Source: Scenedesmus sp. ARA3 (Eukaryota; Chlorophyta; Chlorophyceae; Sphaeropleales; Scenedesmaceae). Taken from it: DNA of 64,000 nt. The translations under genes were made by a program, and so were the position numbers. Under the pieces are notes generated by a model, which searched no databases, was not told the origin of the DNA, and saw only the letters and a program-made list of their open reading frames with translations. This document shows, piece by piece, positions 1-10,609 of this stretch (its first letter is position 1; each line of letters opens with the position of its first letter). The stretch spans positions 54,417 through 118,416 of the forward strand of contig RWJK01000132.1 of NCBI GenBank assembly GCA_004335835.1, read 5' to 3'.

Positions 1-1037
1 CGTGTGGTACTGTATGTGGTGCTGCCTGCAGGCCCGCCTAGCCGGCCAGCACCTCCCAACCCTGCAGGCAGTGGTGATGGCAGATGCCAGCCGGCTGGCA
101 AGGTGGGGCCAGCGCTGCCGCGCAGCCATTGCTACAGCAGCAGGCGCAGCAGCAGCTGCAGCAGGCGCTCAGATGCTGGCAGCAGCAGCGGCGCCTGCAG
201 GCGCTGCCACTGCACTGCCTGCTGCTGGTGCGGTGGTTCCTGCAGGCCCGGTGCACGGCCTTGTGCGGACAGATGACGATGCAACGCAGCAGGCCGGTGC
301 AGCAGGCAGTGCAACAGGGGCAGCAACAACAGCTGGCACCACTGCAGAGGTGCCCATGGGCGGTCCTGCTGCAGTCGGTACAGCAGCAGCACCAGTAGCT
401 GGCAGCGCGGCGGCATATGCAGCGTCTGATAGCCTTGTTGGCGAGCTGCAGCAGGCGGCAGCAGCGTCAGACGTTCCGCTGGAGCTGCTTGCGGCAGCAG
501 TGAGTGCAGATGTGCAGGAGCGCGAAGCTGTGGAGGCAGCAGCCAGCAGGGCTGATGCATCGTGGCACCTGCTGCATGATGCCAGTGTGGTGGCTGCTAA
601 GGAGGAGGCTGTGCTGCTGCCTGCTGTGCTCAAGGTGGGCGTGGTGCAGAGGAGAGTTGTGCCGACATGACAATGTGGCGGCGCTGTAAGCTGTCCTGCC
701 AGCCGTGGCTACATTGAGCACTTGCAGGACAGCAAGCAGCGAGTGTTTCGGCACCCCTGAACTATGATCATACCACCCCCACCGTGCACGACTGCCAGGT
801 TTGAAGGACTTCTGTCATTTGGGAATTTGTGCAACGCGCCATTACTGAAGTGCGAGGCAGAGAGGGTGCTTGGTGACATGCCCTGCATGTGCTGCTGTGT
901 TCACCAGCCATCTGCTGCTGCCGTCCAGCAGCTCCTTTGCTCCAGCAGACCATACCACACAGACGGTGCCTGTGACAGGCACCCTCAAGGCCATGACCCA
1001 CCCAATAAAAACTGTGATGATAGTTTGCCCTGCTATT

Positions 1038-1079
<42 letters not shown>

Positions 1080-1953
1080 CTGGCGGGGCTTCCCGCTCAC
1101 CCCCTGCTGCTGCAGCACCTGGGTCAGCAGGCAGGGAAGCGGCTGCAGGCGCAGCACCAGGCGCTGGCTGCTGCACTGGCACACCTGGGCCAGACGGCCC
1201 CTGATGCTGCCGGCTTTGACCTGGCTCTGCTTGAGGTGCTGGAGGCAGTGGATAGCCACGTGCAGGTGAGAGAAGAGAGTGAGGTGGCGCCCCTGGCAGA
1301 GCAGCAGCGCAAGTTGCAGATGGAGTTGTCAAGGACCCCTGCTGTGTGTGAACGCTTCCAGTGCCAGAGAGTGCTATATCAAAGAAGGGGCGGGTCTGCT
1401 GCTGTGCTTGCAAGCAGACGGAGGGTACCCATGCTAGGCAGGCGCTTTGCCTGTTGGGAGCATTCTGTTTTGACAGCATCTGTGAGCACTGCTGCCGTCA
1501 CTACTGGTGCACAGCGCTTGTCAAATTGCTGGAGGAGCTGCAAGCAACAGCAGGTGTCGGTCACCACCGTCCGTATCAACTGCTGCTGTTGCAACCCAAA
1601 TTCCGGCTACATGGCTGCAGGACCTGGAGACCAGCCTCTTACCGGAGCTGGCCGCTGCGCCCAGCCTGCCGCTGCAAGCCCAGCAGGACCTGGCCAAGCG
1701 CTACCAGCGCGCCGCAGCAGCAGCACCCACGCGGCCGCACGGCTGGTTCCTGGGGGCACCAAGCACCACAGCAGCATCGAAGGACGGCGGTGGTGGCTCA
1801 GGAGTGAGGGGTGCTGCGTCGGCTGCTGTCGCTGCCACTAAGGAGGCGCTGAGGAAGATGGTTACTGCCCCTGTTAAGGCTGGGGTGGCTGCTGTTGATG
1901 CTGCTGCTGATGTGGCACGATTTGGGCCTGGCAAGGTGCCGGAAAAGCTGTGA
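1..1953 (+). CDS. Hemerythrin/HHE-like helical protein, 5'-truncated
   Basis: This is the 3' part of a spliced gene whose beginning lies left of the window. Exons read as <1-634, 1116-1343 and 1621-1953 (stop), all joined in phase 0. The first exon is extremely Ala-rich and ends with WHLLHDA...KEEAVLLPAVLK. The second continues with an RLQAQHQAL segment, then GFDLALLEVLEAVDSHVQ and REESEVAPL. The spacing of His and Glu-Glu pairs in long helices resembles an HHE cation-binding (hemerythrin) domain, although the first usual HxxxEE histidine appears to be Val. The C-terminal exon is a helical, Ala-rich tail ending FGPGKVPEKL. The family call rests on pattern only and could be wrong. The donor after residue PA (gtgtgt at 1344) is the weakest junction. 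Metal binding or a role in iron/oxygen handling would be inference. Confidence 0.5.
1038..1080 (+). repeat. (CTG)n microsatellite in intron 1 of the HHE-like gene
   Basis: An almost pure CTG run with one GTT interruption lies about 35 bases upstream of the 3' splice site at 1115. It is on the coding strand, as are the other intronic CTG runs in this window. Confidence 0.9.
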
Positions 1954-3755
1954 GTAAGCAGACAGATTCTTGCTGAATTGAGTTGAGCCAGGACGCGCAG
2001 TGCCACTTTGCGGCATAACCACGAGCAGGAGCACAAATATGTGCTGCAGTTGCAGCACAGCATGTGGTGCTGCCAGGCAGCGGCCTGGACAGAGGCCCAT
2101 GCATGTGGCGTTGCTTGAATAATTGTCAAGGCCCCTGGATTGCGGCAAACTTTGCCGTTTGAAACGGGGTGCTAACCGCGGCGGCTGCCGCAGTTGTTTT
2201 GTTTTCAATGCATGCAGGTATGCTTGAAGCATGTTTGCTAGCACTGCAGACCATAGTTGTTATTGATGTTGAGCAGCAGCCAGGCGGCTGAGTTGCACCT
2301 TCGCTGCTGGCCGAGGTTGCTGCAGTGTTAACTGTAGCTGTTGACGTGCACATGCAATACTCTGCAAGCAGTGCGCACAGGGTGCACGCCGTGGGCCTGA
2401 GCTGTACCACCGATGACAGCGACAAACGGCCGGCTGCGCAGGGCGTGTAACACTGAGTCACACGGAAGGTGGGCAGGCACAACACTCAACCGCACGCTGC
2501 AACTCTGCGCATGGCATGCCATGGCCATTGGGGCCCGTTGACCTCCTGAATACTGTGAGAACAGCAGCGGCCACTCGCCGAAGACACAGTTGTTCACAAT
2601 ATGTGTGGGTGTGCAGGCTCCATCACATGAGTCTTGGCTAAAAGTTGTGCCCAAGGCCTCCACCACATCCAGGACTGCACATGTGCAGTAACGCCCGCCC
2701 GGCAAACGTTGTCAGAAAGCAGGCATCCGATCTCCCAAACTCATGCTATACAGACCGTATATTTTCATTGTTGAAGAATATTCGGTTCTAAACAGGTCAG
2801 CAGCCACAGTTGATGTGAAGTGGTTGACAAGAAGTACCACAAAGCGGACGACACAACATGTAGGACCGCAAGTCCTTTAACAGCCTTACAGAGAAAAAAA
2901 TAAACACTTCGATAGGCTTCAGTCCACTTGAGCGGCTGAAGTAGGCTGGAAGTTGAACAGACACATTACGGCTTCACTACAAGACCATTACTCCGGGAGC
3001 CATCTTGTCCCGAATCGGTCCGGAGCGAACCCATCTGGCTCACCCAGGCAATGCAGACCTTTTTTGTTAGCGTTAGTGCTTTGCCACATCCCTTCCAGAG
3101 CGCGCAAACCGGTTTGCCAGCTTGCTTGCCAACTTTCTGGCCGCTTGCTTCAGGTGCAACCACCTCAAGACATTTATGTTGAGATTAGACGCTCACTAGG
3201 CAAGCACACAGCCACAGGACGCTTCGATCGCGCTGCAACTGGACGCCTTCAACCTGCCTCTCTGTCGTTAAGGCAGTTTCCTGCGCATAACCCGCGACAT
3301 ATATCAAAGGTGTGCTTAGCATGTGTTTCACAGCATGCTGGTTGGTGTAATGCGCTTGCTGCTCAGTTTCGGCGTCTCGGATACGTGTATCTTGGACAGC
3401 ACTTTGCCAGCTGGCTGGTCGGGGCCAGCGCACTTCTCGGGAATTCCATATCATTGCTATTTATCGGCTAGTAGCTTGCGGCTCGGTCTACACCTGGTTC
3501 ACCGGGAAGTGTGTCATCACCAGCCCGTTGCAACTGATGCACTTGCGCACTTATGCACTCCTGCCCCTGCTCATTACAACTCCTCAAAAGGCAGAGGCTT
3601 GAAGCAGAAATTTCTAGGCAGCAACACCTACGTGTGTTGCACCTGGCACTCGCAATCATCAGCATTGTGAAGACGTACGCATCACATGATACCCACATGA
3701 CTCTTTGCCAACCCTACAACCTCCCTGCACTGCCTTCCTTTGCCTCACTTCCACG
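1954..3755. other. Intergenic: 3' flank of HHE-like gene and 5' flank of Gln-rich gene
   Basis: No reading frame here looks like a gene. A TGTAA at 2446-2450 is a plausible poly(A) signal for the upstream gene, about 490 nt after its stop. The rest is unremarkable and would hold the promoter and 5' UTR of the gene at 3756. Confidence 0.6.
2446..2450 (+). terminator. Candidate poly(A) signal TGTAA
   Basis: TGTAA is the usual chlorophycean polyadenylation signal. It stands about 490 nt downstream of the stop at 1953. Such a pentamer is short and occurs by chance. Confidence 0.3.
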
Positions 3756-5012
3756 ATGCAGATGGCAGACATCATCAGCGGAGACTTGTTTGAGGGCCTG
3801 CTGTTCCCTTCCTTGCATGACCTGAGCGACCCCCAGTGGATGACCCCACCAGGCAGCTGCGCAACCATGGACGCTGCAGCACACTGTCCTGCAAGCTCCG
3901 CTGCCTCCCCTTGCGACAAGCAGCACCCGCTGCTAAGGCCAGCTGAGAGCGAGGAAACCAGCGAGGATGTGTTTGACTCGCTGGATGCTTTCCTGGCTGC
4001 TGAGTTCCCTGAGCTTGACAGTGAGTGCATCCCAGCCCTCGCCTCACCCACACACAGCAGCAGCTACGCCACGAGTCCTGCAAGCAACGCAGCGCCCGCA
4101 GCAGCAGCAGTCCCCGCACTCAGCTGCAGCAGCACCGACAGCCACGGCGTGCAGCTGTTTGTCTGCAGCTCCCCCACATCATCAGGTGCCCCAGGTGTGG
4201 CTGAGTCAGCGGCGGCGGCTGCAGCTGCTGCAGCAGCAGCCAAGGCACAGGCGCAAGCATTCGCCTCTCTGACAAACTCCTCTTTCTCAGACATGGCCGC
4301 CAGCAGCCTCGGCCGCATGGGCAGCACTGCCAGCGCCACAACCTGCTCTGGCGCTGCCACAGCAGCAGCAGCAGCAGGCACCAGCACCGGCTCCATTCCT
4401 CGCTGGAAGCTGTACCACATGCAGCAGCGCCAGGAGTTGCTTGCACCCAAGCCTGCTGCGCCAGCCAAGCCACAGCCCAAGCTGCAGATCATCGCAGGAC
4501 AGGGCGCACCAGCCGCTGGTGTGGCATGTGTGTCGCCAGTCAGCGTGGCTGTGCCTGCGCAGGTGGTGGGCGCTGAGCAGCTGCTGCTGCTCAACCTGCA
4601 CCAGCAGCAGCAGCTGGCACTCCAGCAGCGTCAGCAGCAGCAGCAGTGTGCGGTCATTGTGGGGGCCAAGCGGCAGTGGGCTGAGCCTGTTGGCACTCCC
4701 ATTACTGTTCTGCCTTGCAAGGCCAAGCGCTCCCGTGTGACAGCTGCAGGCAACACAGCAGCGCAGCACATGTATGGCCTGGCTGCAGAGCCCTGCCAGC
4801 AGCTGCAGACGCTGCAGGTGCTGCAGCTGCAGCTGCAGCAGCAGATCCAGCATAACTACCAGCAGCAGGCAGAGATCTACCAGCAGACCCAGCTGCAGGC
4901 GCTGCACAACCAGCTGCACATGCGCCTGCAGGTGCAGCAGCACCCGATGGCCTTCCAGGCACCGGTGCAGACTCGGCACAAGCGCCAGGCTACACGCGCG
5001 GTCAAGTGCTGA
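3756..5012 (+). CDS. Gln/Ala-rich protein, possible transcriptional co-regulator
   Basis: One open frame of 418 codons with no sign of an intron. I chose ATG 3756 (MQMADII...); a second in-frame ATG follows at 3762. The N-terminus holds two acidic/hydrophobic patches (GDLFEGLLFPSLHDL and DVFDSLDAFLAAEFPELD) of the kind seen in activation domains. A long Ser/Ala low-complexity stretch follows, then a short PRWKLYHMQQRQELL block, a basic cluster (CKAKRSR) that could be a nuclear localisation signal, and a Gln-rich C-terminal helix-forming region of about 80 residues ending in HKRQATRAVKC. No DNA-binding domain is recognisable. A regulatory role is inferred from composition only. A CAG just before the second ATG could act as a splice acceptor, so an upstream 5' exon cannot be excluded. 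Confidence 0.65.
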   Translation: MQMADIISGDLFEGLLFPSLHDLSDPQWMTPPGSCATMDAAAHCPASSAASPCDKQHPLLRPAESEETSEDVFDSLDAFLAAEFPELDSECIPALASPTHSSSYATSPASNAAPAAAAVPALSCSSTDSHGVQLFVCSSPTSSGAPGVAESAAAAAAAAAAAKAQAQAFASLTNSSFSDMAASSLGRMGSTASATTCSGAATAAAAAGTSTGSIPRWKLYHMQQRQELLAPKPAAPAKPQPKLQIIAGQGAPAAGVACVSPVSVAVPAQVVGAEQLLLLNLHQQQQLALQQRQQQQQCAVIVGAKRQWAEPVGTPITVLPCKAKRSRVTAAGNTAAQHMYGLAAEPCQQLQTLQVLQLQLQQQIQHNYQQQAEIYQQTQLQALHNQLHMRLQVQQHPMAFQAPVQTRHKRQATRAVKC

Positions 5013-6188
5013 AGTGCGGCACAGCAGGTGGAGGTACTTACCTTGGTACTTTTGGCGTTGAGTGCTGGGCTTGTTTGCCTGTACTATGCTGGTGGCAAGA
5101 GCAGTGGTAGGCCGCATGGTGGATGATCACCCGCAAGCTGTGTGCCTCACCAGATTGCGAGTGTGAATGAGCCAACGTGGGATGATGATGACGATGATGA
5201 TGCTGATGCCATGTGTTAGATTGTGCATACATACATCTGTCGGCTGTCCTGGTATGGACAGCAGAGCTTGTCTTTGGGTGGAATGGGCGGGCACAGTTTA
5301 CCTTGCTGGAGCAGTACATCATGTGGGACAGCACATCAGCAGCTTGTTCTTGGGAGCGTTTGGGTTGGGTTGGGTTGTGTCACGACTAGGGCTGCGTGCT
5401 CCTGTACAAAGTATGGCCTCTGGCAGTTTTGCCGCAGCACGCAGCCCTGTGCCAGCACTGATACGTCTGGCATGCAGTTTTTGCGTCCGCAGGAGTGATG
5501 CAACCGCAGCACGTGGAGAGCTGCTGCTGAATCAGCGCATCACCGCGTGCTGCAGCTAGAGGGGTGGGGTCCTGCAGCAGCATAGCTGCGGGACGTGGCC
5601 TTTGTTGCGAGTGAGCTCTGCTGCTCTACCTCTGCCGCTATGACTGAGCTGGCTTGTATAGCAGGCTGCATGCCTGCTGGGCTTTTGTGGCAGGGTGCAC
5701 TTCTGTTCGTGTTTGGGGTGCCGTGGCTGTGTGGGCACCGCATGTGCCACGCCACGGTAAGGAAGTTGCAAGTTGGAGCTACCTAGTTTTGCTGGCGCCA
5801 GCGGTGTTGCGCTGGTGTTAGGATGGCTCCCCGTGTGATGCTTACCTGCTTGGTTTGTTTGATGGTTGCTGCTGAACTGCATGCATGCGCACACCTGTTC
5901 CCTTTGTAGGTGGTGTTGTTGGGAACGTGTGCATCATCAGGTTGTTGTGGAGGCACATCTTTGCTGTGTGCCCGTCCGTGTATGCGTTGTATGCAGCCTG
6001 CTCACCTTGTGCTGTGCCTGGCTGAGAGCACGCCGCTGCTCTCAGGTATGCTATGCGCAGCATGGCAGCAGGCTGTGTGTTGCTTCTGAGCACACCTGTT
6101 GTGGCTGATGCGCCCATATCTTCCTTTCTTTTCCTGCTGGGGAAAATCGAGATTGTGGGTGCGCGTGCAAGCTGCCCGTCTTTTTGTT

Positions 6189-6252
6189 GGCGGGTAGCAG
6201 TGGTGCTTTGTCTTGGCGGGTAGCAGTGGTGCATGGCGGGTAGCAGTGGTGC
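6189..6252 (+). repeat. Three direct copies of GGCGGGTAGCAGTGGTGC
   Basis: Identical 18-mers begin at 6189, 6215 and 6235. The spacing is uneven (26 and 20 bp). It is a small local duplication in the probable 3' UTR/intergenic region. Confidence 0.85.
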
Positions 6253-9200
6253 TTTCTCATGCAGCTGCTTTGCTCGATGCAATGGTACTGTGTGTTTGTG
6301 TCTACAGTGCTCTTTTGCGTTGCTTTTTTGTGTGCTGAGGCAGCGGCTGTGAGGCGGGCAGGCACTTCGAGGTGCTTTTCGTCTCAGAGTTTGTGCTATT
6401 GTCAGCACGGCAGCAATGTCTGGCTGTGTACCGCCGCTGGTTACGATGGTCTGTTCCAACCTTTGTTTGTTTGCTCAGCGGCGTGTGTCTTCTGTCGTCT
6501 AGTATGTGGCTTTGTAGGTACGCCAGTATGCGGCCGGTGCGCCTGTGGCCCAGCGCGCAACAGCAAAAATGCAGCTGTGCATGTATGTGGTAGGTGTAAG
6601 TGCCTGCCACGTGTGCCGCGTGTCTGCAGCTGCTGTACTGCTCATATGTAGTTTACAGCATTGTTTGCCGCGTTTTGTGTTCCAGGTTTGCCTTTGTACC
6701 CGCTCATCTAGCAGTTGTGGTGCACAACTAGTTGTACCATCAGCACGGTGTAGGCTCTGAGGAAAGCAGTAGAAGTTCAGCACTTGCAGGCGCATGTGGG
6801 TGCAGAAACAGTCGGCGGCACCATCACAGTGTAGCATGCTTGCTGTGCACAGGCCTTAAAGGCCTTTGCAAGTTGCACCTTGTCAGCTTTGCTTTGTTTG
6901 GCCGGGGTTTTCAGCTGCTGCAGTAGTTGGTGTGTGTGTTGCTGCAGCTGACGCTTTACTGACTGACGTAGACCAGTAGACCAATAACCTAGGTGGTGGT
7001 TTAGTGCCGTACTATCAGCAACAGTGTAGGAGACAACTCAACCTGGTTGGCGGCTTGCCTAGCTGCAATGGGAAGCAGCAGGTGAGGTTTGGCAATCACT
7101 GGGCTTTATTTGCGAGTTGAGTTGTCACGGGATATGGCTCGCCATTGCTGTGGCTGTGTGATATTTGCAGGCTTGTGCGTACCCGTGATGGCCTGCCTCT
7201 GATTCCTTCAAACATTAACCGTGTGCATGGTGTGTTGCTGCAAAGGGAAGCAGCAGCACGTCCATGCACAGGAGTCAACGACACAAACCGTCTGCAGGAT
7301 TGGACAGCAGTTTGCATGCATGTTACGAGGCAGTATGCACAACTGGAACCCATTGTGTGCTGTCAATGCCAGTGTGAAGTATGAAACGCTGGCATGCAAA
7401 CGACATGCACAACTTGCACATGTTGTTGGTTGACACGTGTTTTCTACTGACTGTTCTGCGCATGGTGTGATGCCTCGTGGCGTTGTGCACTCAATTTGCA
7501 TATCACGGTGCTGTCTTGTCCGCTGTAGAGTGGAAACAGCTGGACGCACGTAGACGCACGCAGCACAAGTGCCCATGGCATACACATCCAACATCGCCTA
7601 TGTCTTGGTGACCTGGTTGAAGCATGTAAAGCACCGTTGTTTGATTGTTTTGTTGCCATGGTGGGGCAGCATGAAGTGAAATGCTGCAGCCACATGTTAT
7701 TCCACACGGGTGGCCCTTGTTGCCCTGACCTCTCCTTGAATGGTATATGTACATTATACTGTCAACATGTTCTCAGGGCCACCCTCGGTGCCACAGCCTG
7801 TGGGCAATCCAGCAAGGTGCATCCATGCTTCAATGGCGGACCTATTTACGTATCTGTGATACGCGATCTGTGCGGAAATGGCCGGCCTGAGGACATACAC
7901 CGCATGCGCACACGGCAGCAGCAGTTTAGCCTCAGCTTGCAGTTTTCATTACTACCGGGCTCGGGTGGTTTGGGGTTTGGAAGAGGTATGGCTTGATAGA
8001 GCTGTGAAAGCTGTGTGGTATGCAGGACTGCTGGGGATTTGCTGCAGCATGCGGGCTTGCTGGCTTGAGCTTGCAGCCAAGCACACTGGTGTTCGTTGGC
8101 ATTAGCGCTGGCTGCTTAGCTTGGCAGTGCCAACATGCTGACCATCCACCTGGAGTATGCCATCTGCACTGACGAGTATTGGTGGCTACTTGCAATGTCT
8201 TGCCATTGGGAGCTTAGCCGCAGCCACAGGCGGCAATGCAGCAGTGTTGCCGACGTTGTGGTTGCAATGAAAGTGTAGGAAGCTTTCAGCTAGCATGGTT
8301 TGTCCCACAGTATTATCGCATCCACACATGGTGCTGCTGCGTGTCTGCGCCAGGTGTTGTGTAAGAGGCAGGCATGCAGAAGGTATTGGCTTTGTTGCTT
8401 GTGCTTGCAATACTAGCACATGCGGCTGCGCCAGTGGCCGATTGCAGTAGGCTGTGCTTTAGTTTGTTTCCCTTGCATGGTGTTCTACAATGCATTGCCA
8501 GACTGCTTGCTTCGTGTTTGTGCTGCATGCCTCTGCCGAGCCTTCTAGCAGGGGCATGCGATTGCAGTTTTGTGCAATGTGTGCAGTGGTGCTTTGCTGT
8601 TGTTAGCTAAGTTGGAGTGCTGGGATTGCGCTTGCAGCCTGTGCGTCTGCAGGTGCTTTTGACGTGCCTGATAGGTAGCAGCTTAAGGGTTGGTAGGGCT
8701 CAGACAGCTTTGTGCACTGCCAATGCTGCTGAGCGCTGCTGTGGCCACATAAAGCTGATGCCTTGAGTTGCTGGCGTGGTGAGGGAAGCAGCGCATGCAC
8801 GCGCGCGACTGTCAGACCAGCGCTGCCGACAAAATTTTGTGTACATGTGCGCGCTGGTGACGAGCTTTCAGGCTTTTGAAAGCAGCCCTTTTGAGTTGAT
8901 GGAGTGATATATTGTGGTCTCGTATGAGATCTGTGAGCAGACCGCGTGGTTGTGGCAGCGCTTGGCGTCCTTGCATTGTCTACCAAAATGAAGGGGAGAC
9001 GGGTGCTTGGCGCATTGGTGTGCATCTACTCTGGCTTGATTGGCTTGCCTTACACTACTTGGCCTGCCAGCTGAATTAGTAGGTCGTATGCACACTGTTT
9101 GTGCGGATCTGCATACGTGTTTGCTGTGTGGCGTCTCCCGGGGCTACTGTGCTACGGTAGGAGCGGCCGGCGGCTGCCGGCGTAAGAGTGATCAGCATAT

Positions 9201-9324
9201 GGACATTACCATCAGATACTATGCCGATGTGTTAGGCACTGCTTTTGGGGCTGTTTGTTGATATAAATCAACTCAGCAGCGTCCTTTTTGGCGGCATCAA
9301 CGGCAGCGTTGCTGATCATACGAT

Positions 9325-9329
9325 TTACA
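9325..9329 (-). terminator. Candidate poly(A) signal TGTAA for IPI1 gene
   Basis: TTACA on the + strand (TGTAA on the coding strand) lies about 500 nt beyond the stop at 9832, a normal algal 3' UTR length. The motif is weak on its own. Confidence 0.3.
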
Positions 9330-9831
9330 TGTTACCAGTTGACTACTTTTGGCGGCAATGCGTATGTCAAGACAGAACCAGCCAACAGATTTTGGTTATG
9401 GTAGTAGATGTCCAGGTGTTGACACTGCATGCAAGGTGGTGGTTTTGAAAGTTGGCAGCATCTGAATATTGATCCTTTTGTGCAGCACTGCTGTGCCTGT
9501 TGGCACCTGCGGTATATGCTTGCTGATCCGAGGTACAGGCTTGAGTTTGTAACAACATTGAGCTACAGAACGTTGACCCTTTGAGCGGCTCAAAGACATG
9601 TTGCCTTTGCAGCCAGCTTGCTTTGGTTTAGTCTGTAACATGAGACGAGACAAGGGGGCTGAATATGCAAGAATACAATCTGATACAACATAATAATAGC
9701 ACTAGCGAGCGCTCTGACGGACTGATTAGAAATAGCAGTAGCGCACACAGCGGCAAAGCCATAGTGCTCGCCCTCCCTGCTCCAAATACACAGCATGCCA
9801 CTGCACACTCTAATGCGGCATCCGCAACACT

Positions 9832-10561
9832 TCAACTGCCACAAAGCAATGCTACAGCTGTCTGCAGCTGCGTCACTTGCACAACCACCGCAGCAGCAGC
9901 ACCAGCGCCGCCCTCTTGCTGCAGCTGCGATGCTGCTGCTGCCAGCTGTGCAACCAGCTGCTGCAGCTGCTGCTCCTGCTGCACAAGGTGCATCTTCAGG
10001 CACTGCTGCCCCAGCACAGCATTACTGACATGCACTGCAGCCGCCAGCCCCCTGCTGGACACTGCTGCTGCTGCTGCTGTTGCTGTGGTGACGCAGCCAT
10101 CCACTAGTTGCTGCAGGAACGGCAGCACGCACTGCGGCACAGCCGCCAGCAGCGGCAGCACCACAGGAAGGCATGCATCAAAAGCAGCAGCAGCTGCGCC
10201 ATCTGATGCAGCAGCAGCAGCTCCGCTGGGTCCTACAGCTGCCAGTGCCACGGCCTGAGGCTGGCTGCTAGCGGCTGCTGCGCTGCTGCTGCTGCTGCCG
10301 CTGTGCTCTGCTGCTGCCAGGCTGCTGGTGCAGTAGGCAGCAAGCACACCTGGCACCTGCTCCAACAGCACATGAGGCAGTGCGGCTGCCTCTGCTGCTG
10401 CTGCTGCTGCCGCTGCTGCTGCTGCTGCTACAGTGCCAGGTGTCCTGCTGCTGCTGCTGCTGCTGCCAGCTGGGCACCAGCAGCCGGCTGCAAGAGCGGC
10501 AAGGCTTGCGCAGCTGTAGCTGCTGCACCACAAGCCATCTCTGCTGCTCACAACCACCCCT

Positions 10562-10609
<48 letters not shown>

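Larger units (their letters stand above)
5013..9831. other. Gene-poor stretch between convergent genes
   Basis: This 4.8-kb region lies between the stop of the + strand Gln-rich gene and the stop of the - strand IPI1 gene. All frames are short and none has family-like composition. It contains TG/CA-rich sequence, three direct copies of an 18-mer near 6189-6252, and candidate poly(A) signals for either neighbour. Long 3' UTRs from both sides are the simplest explanation. A noncoding transcript cannot be ruled out. Confidence 0.6.
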
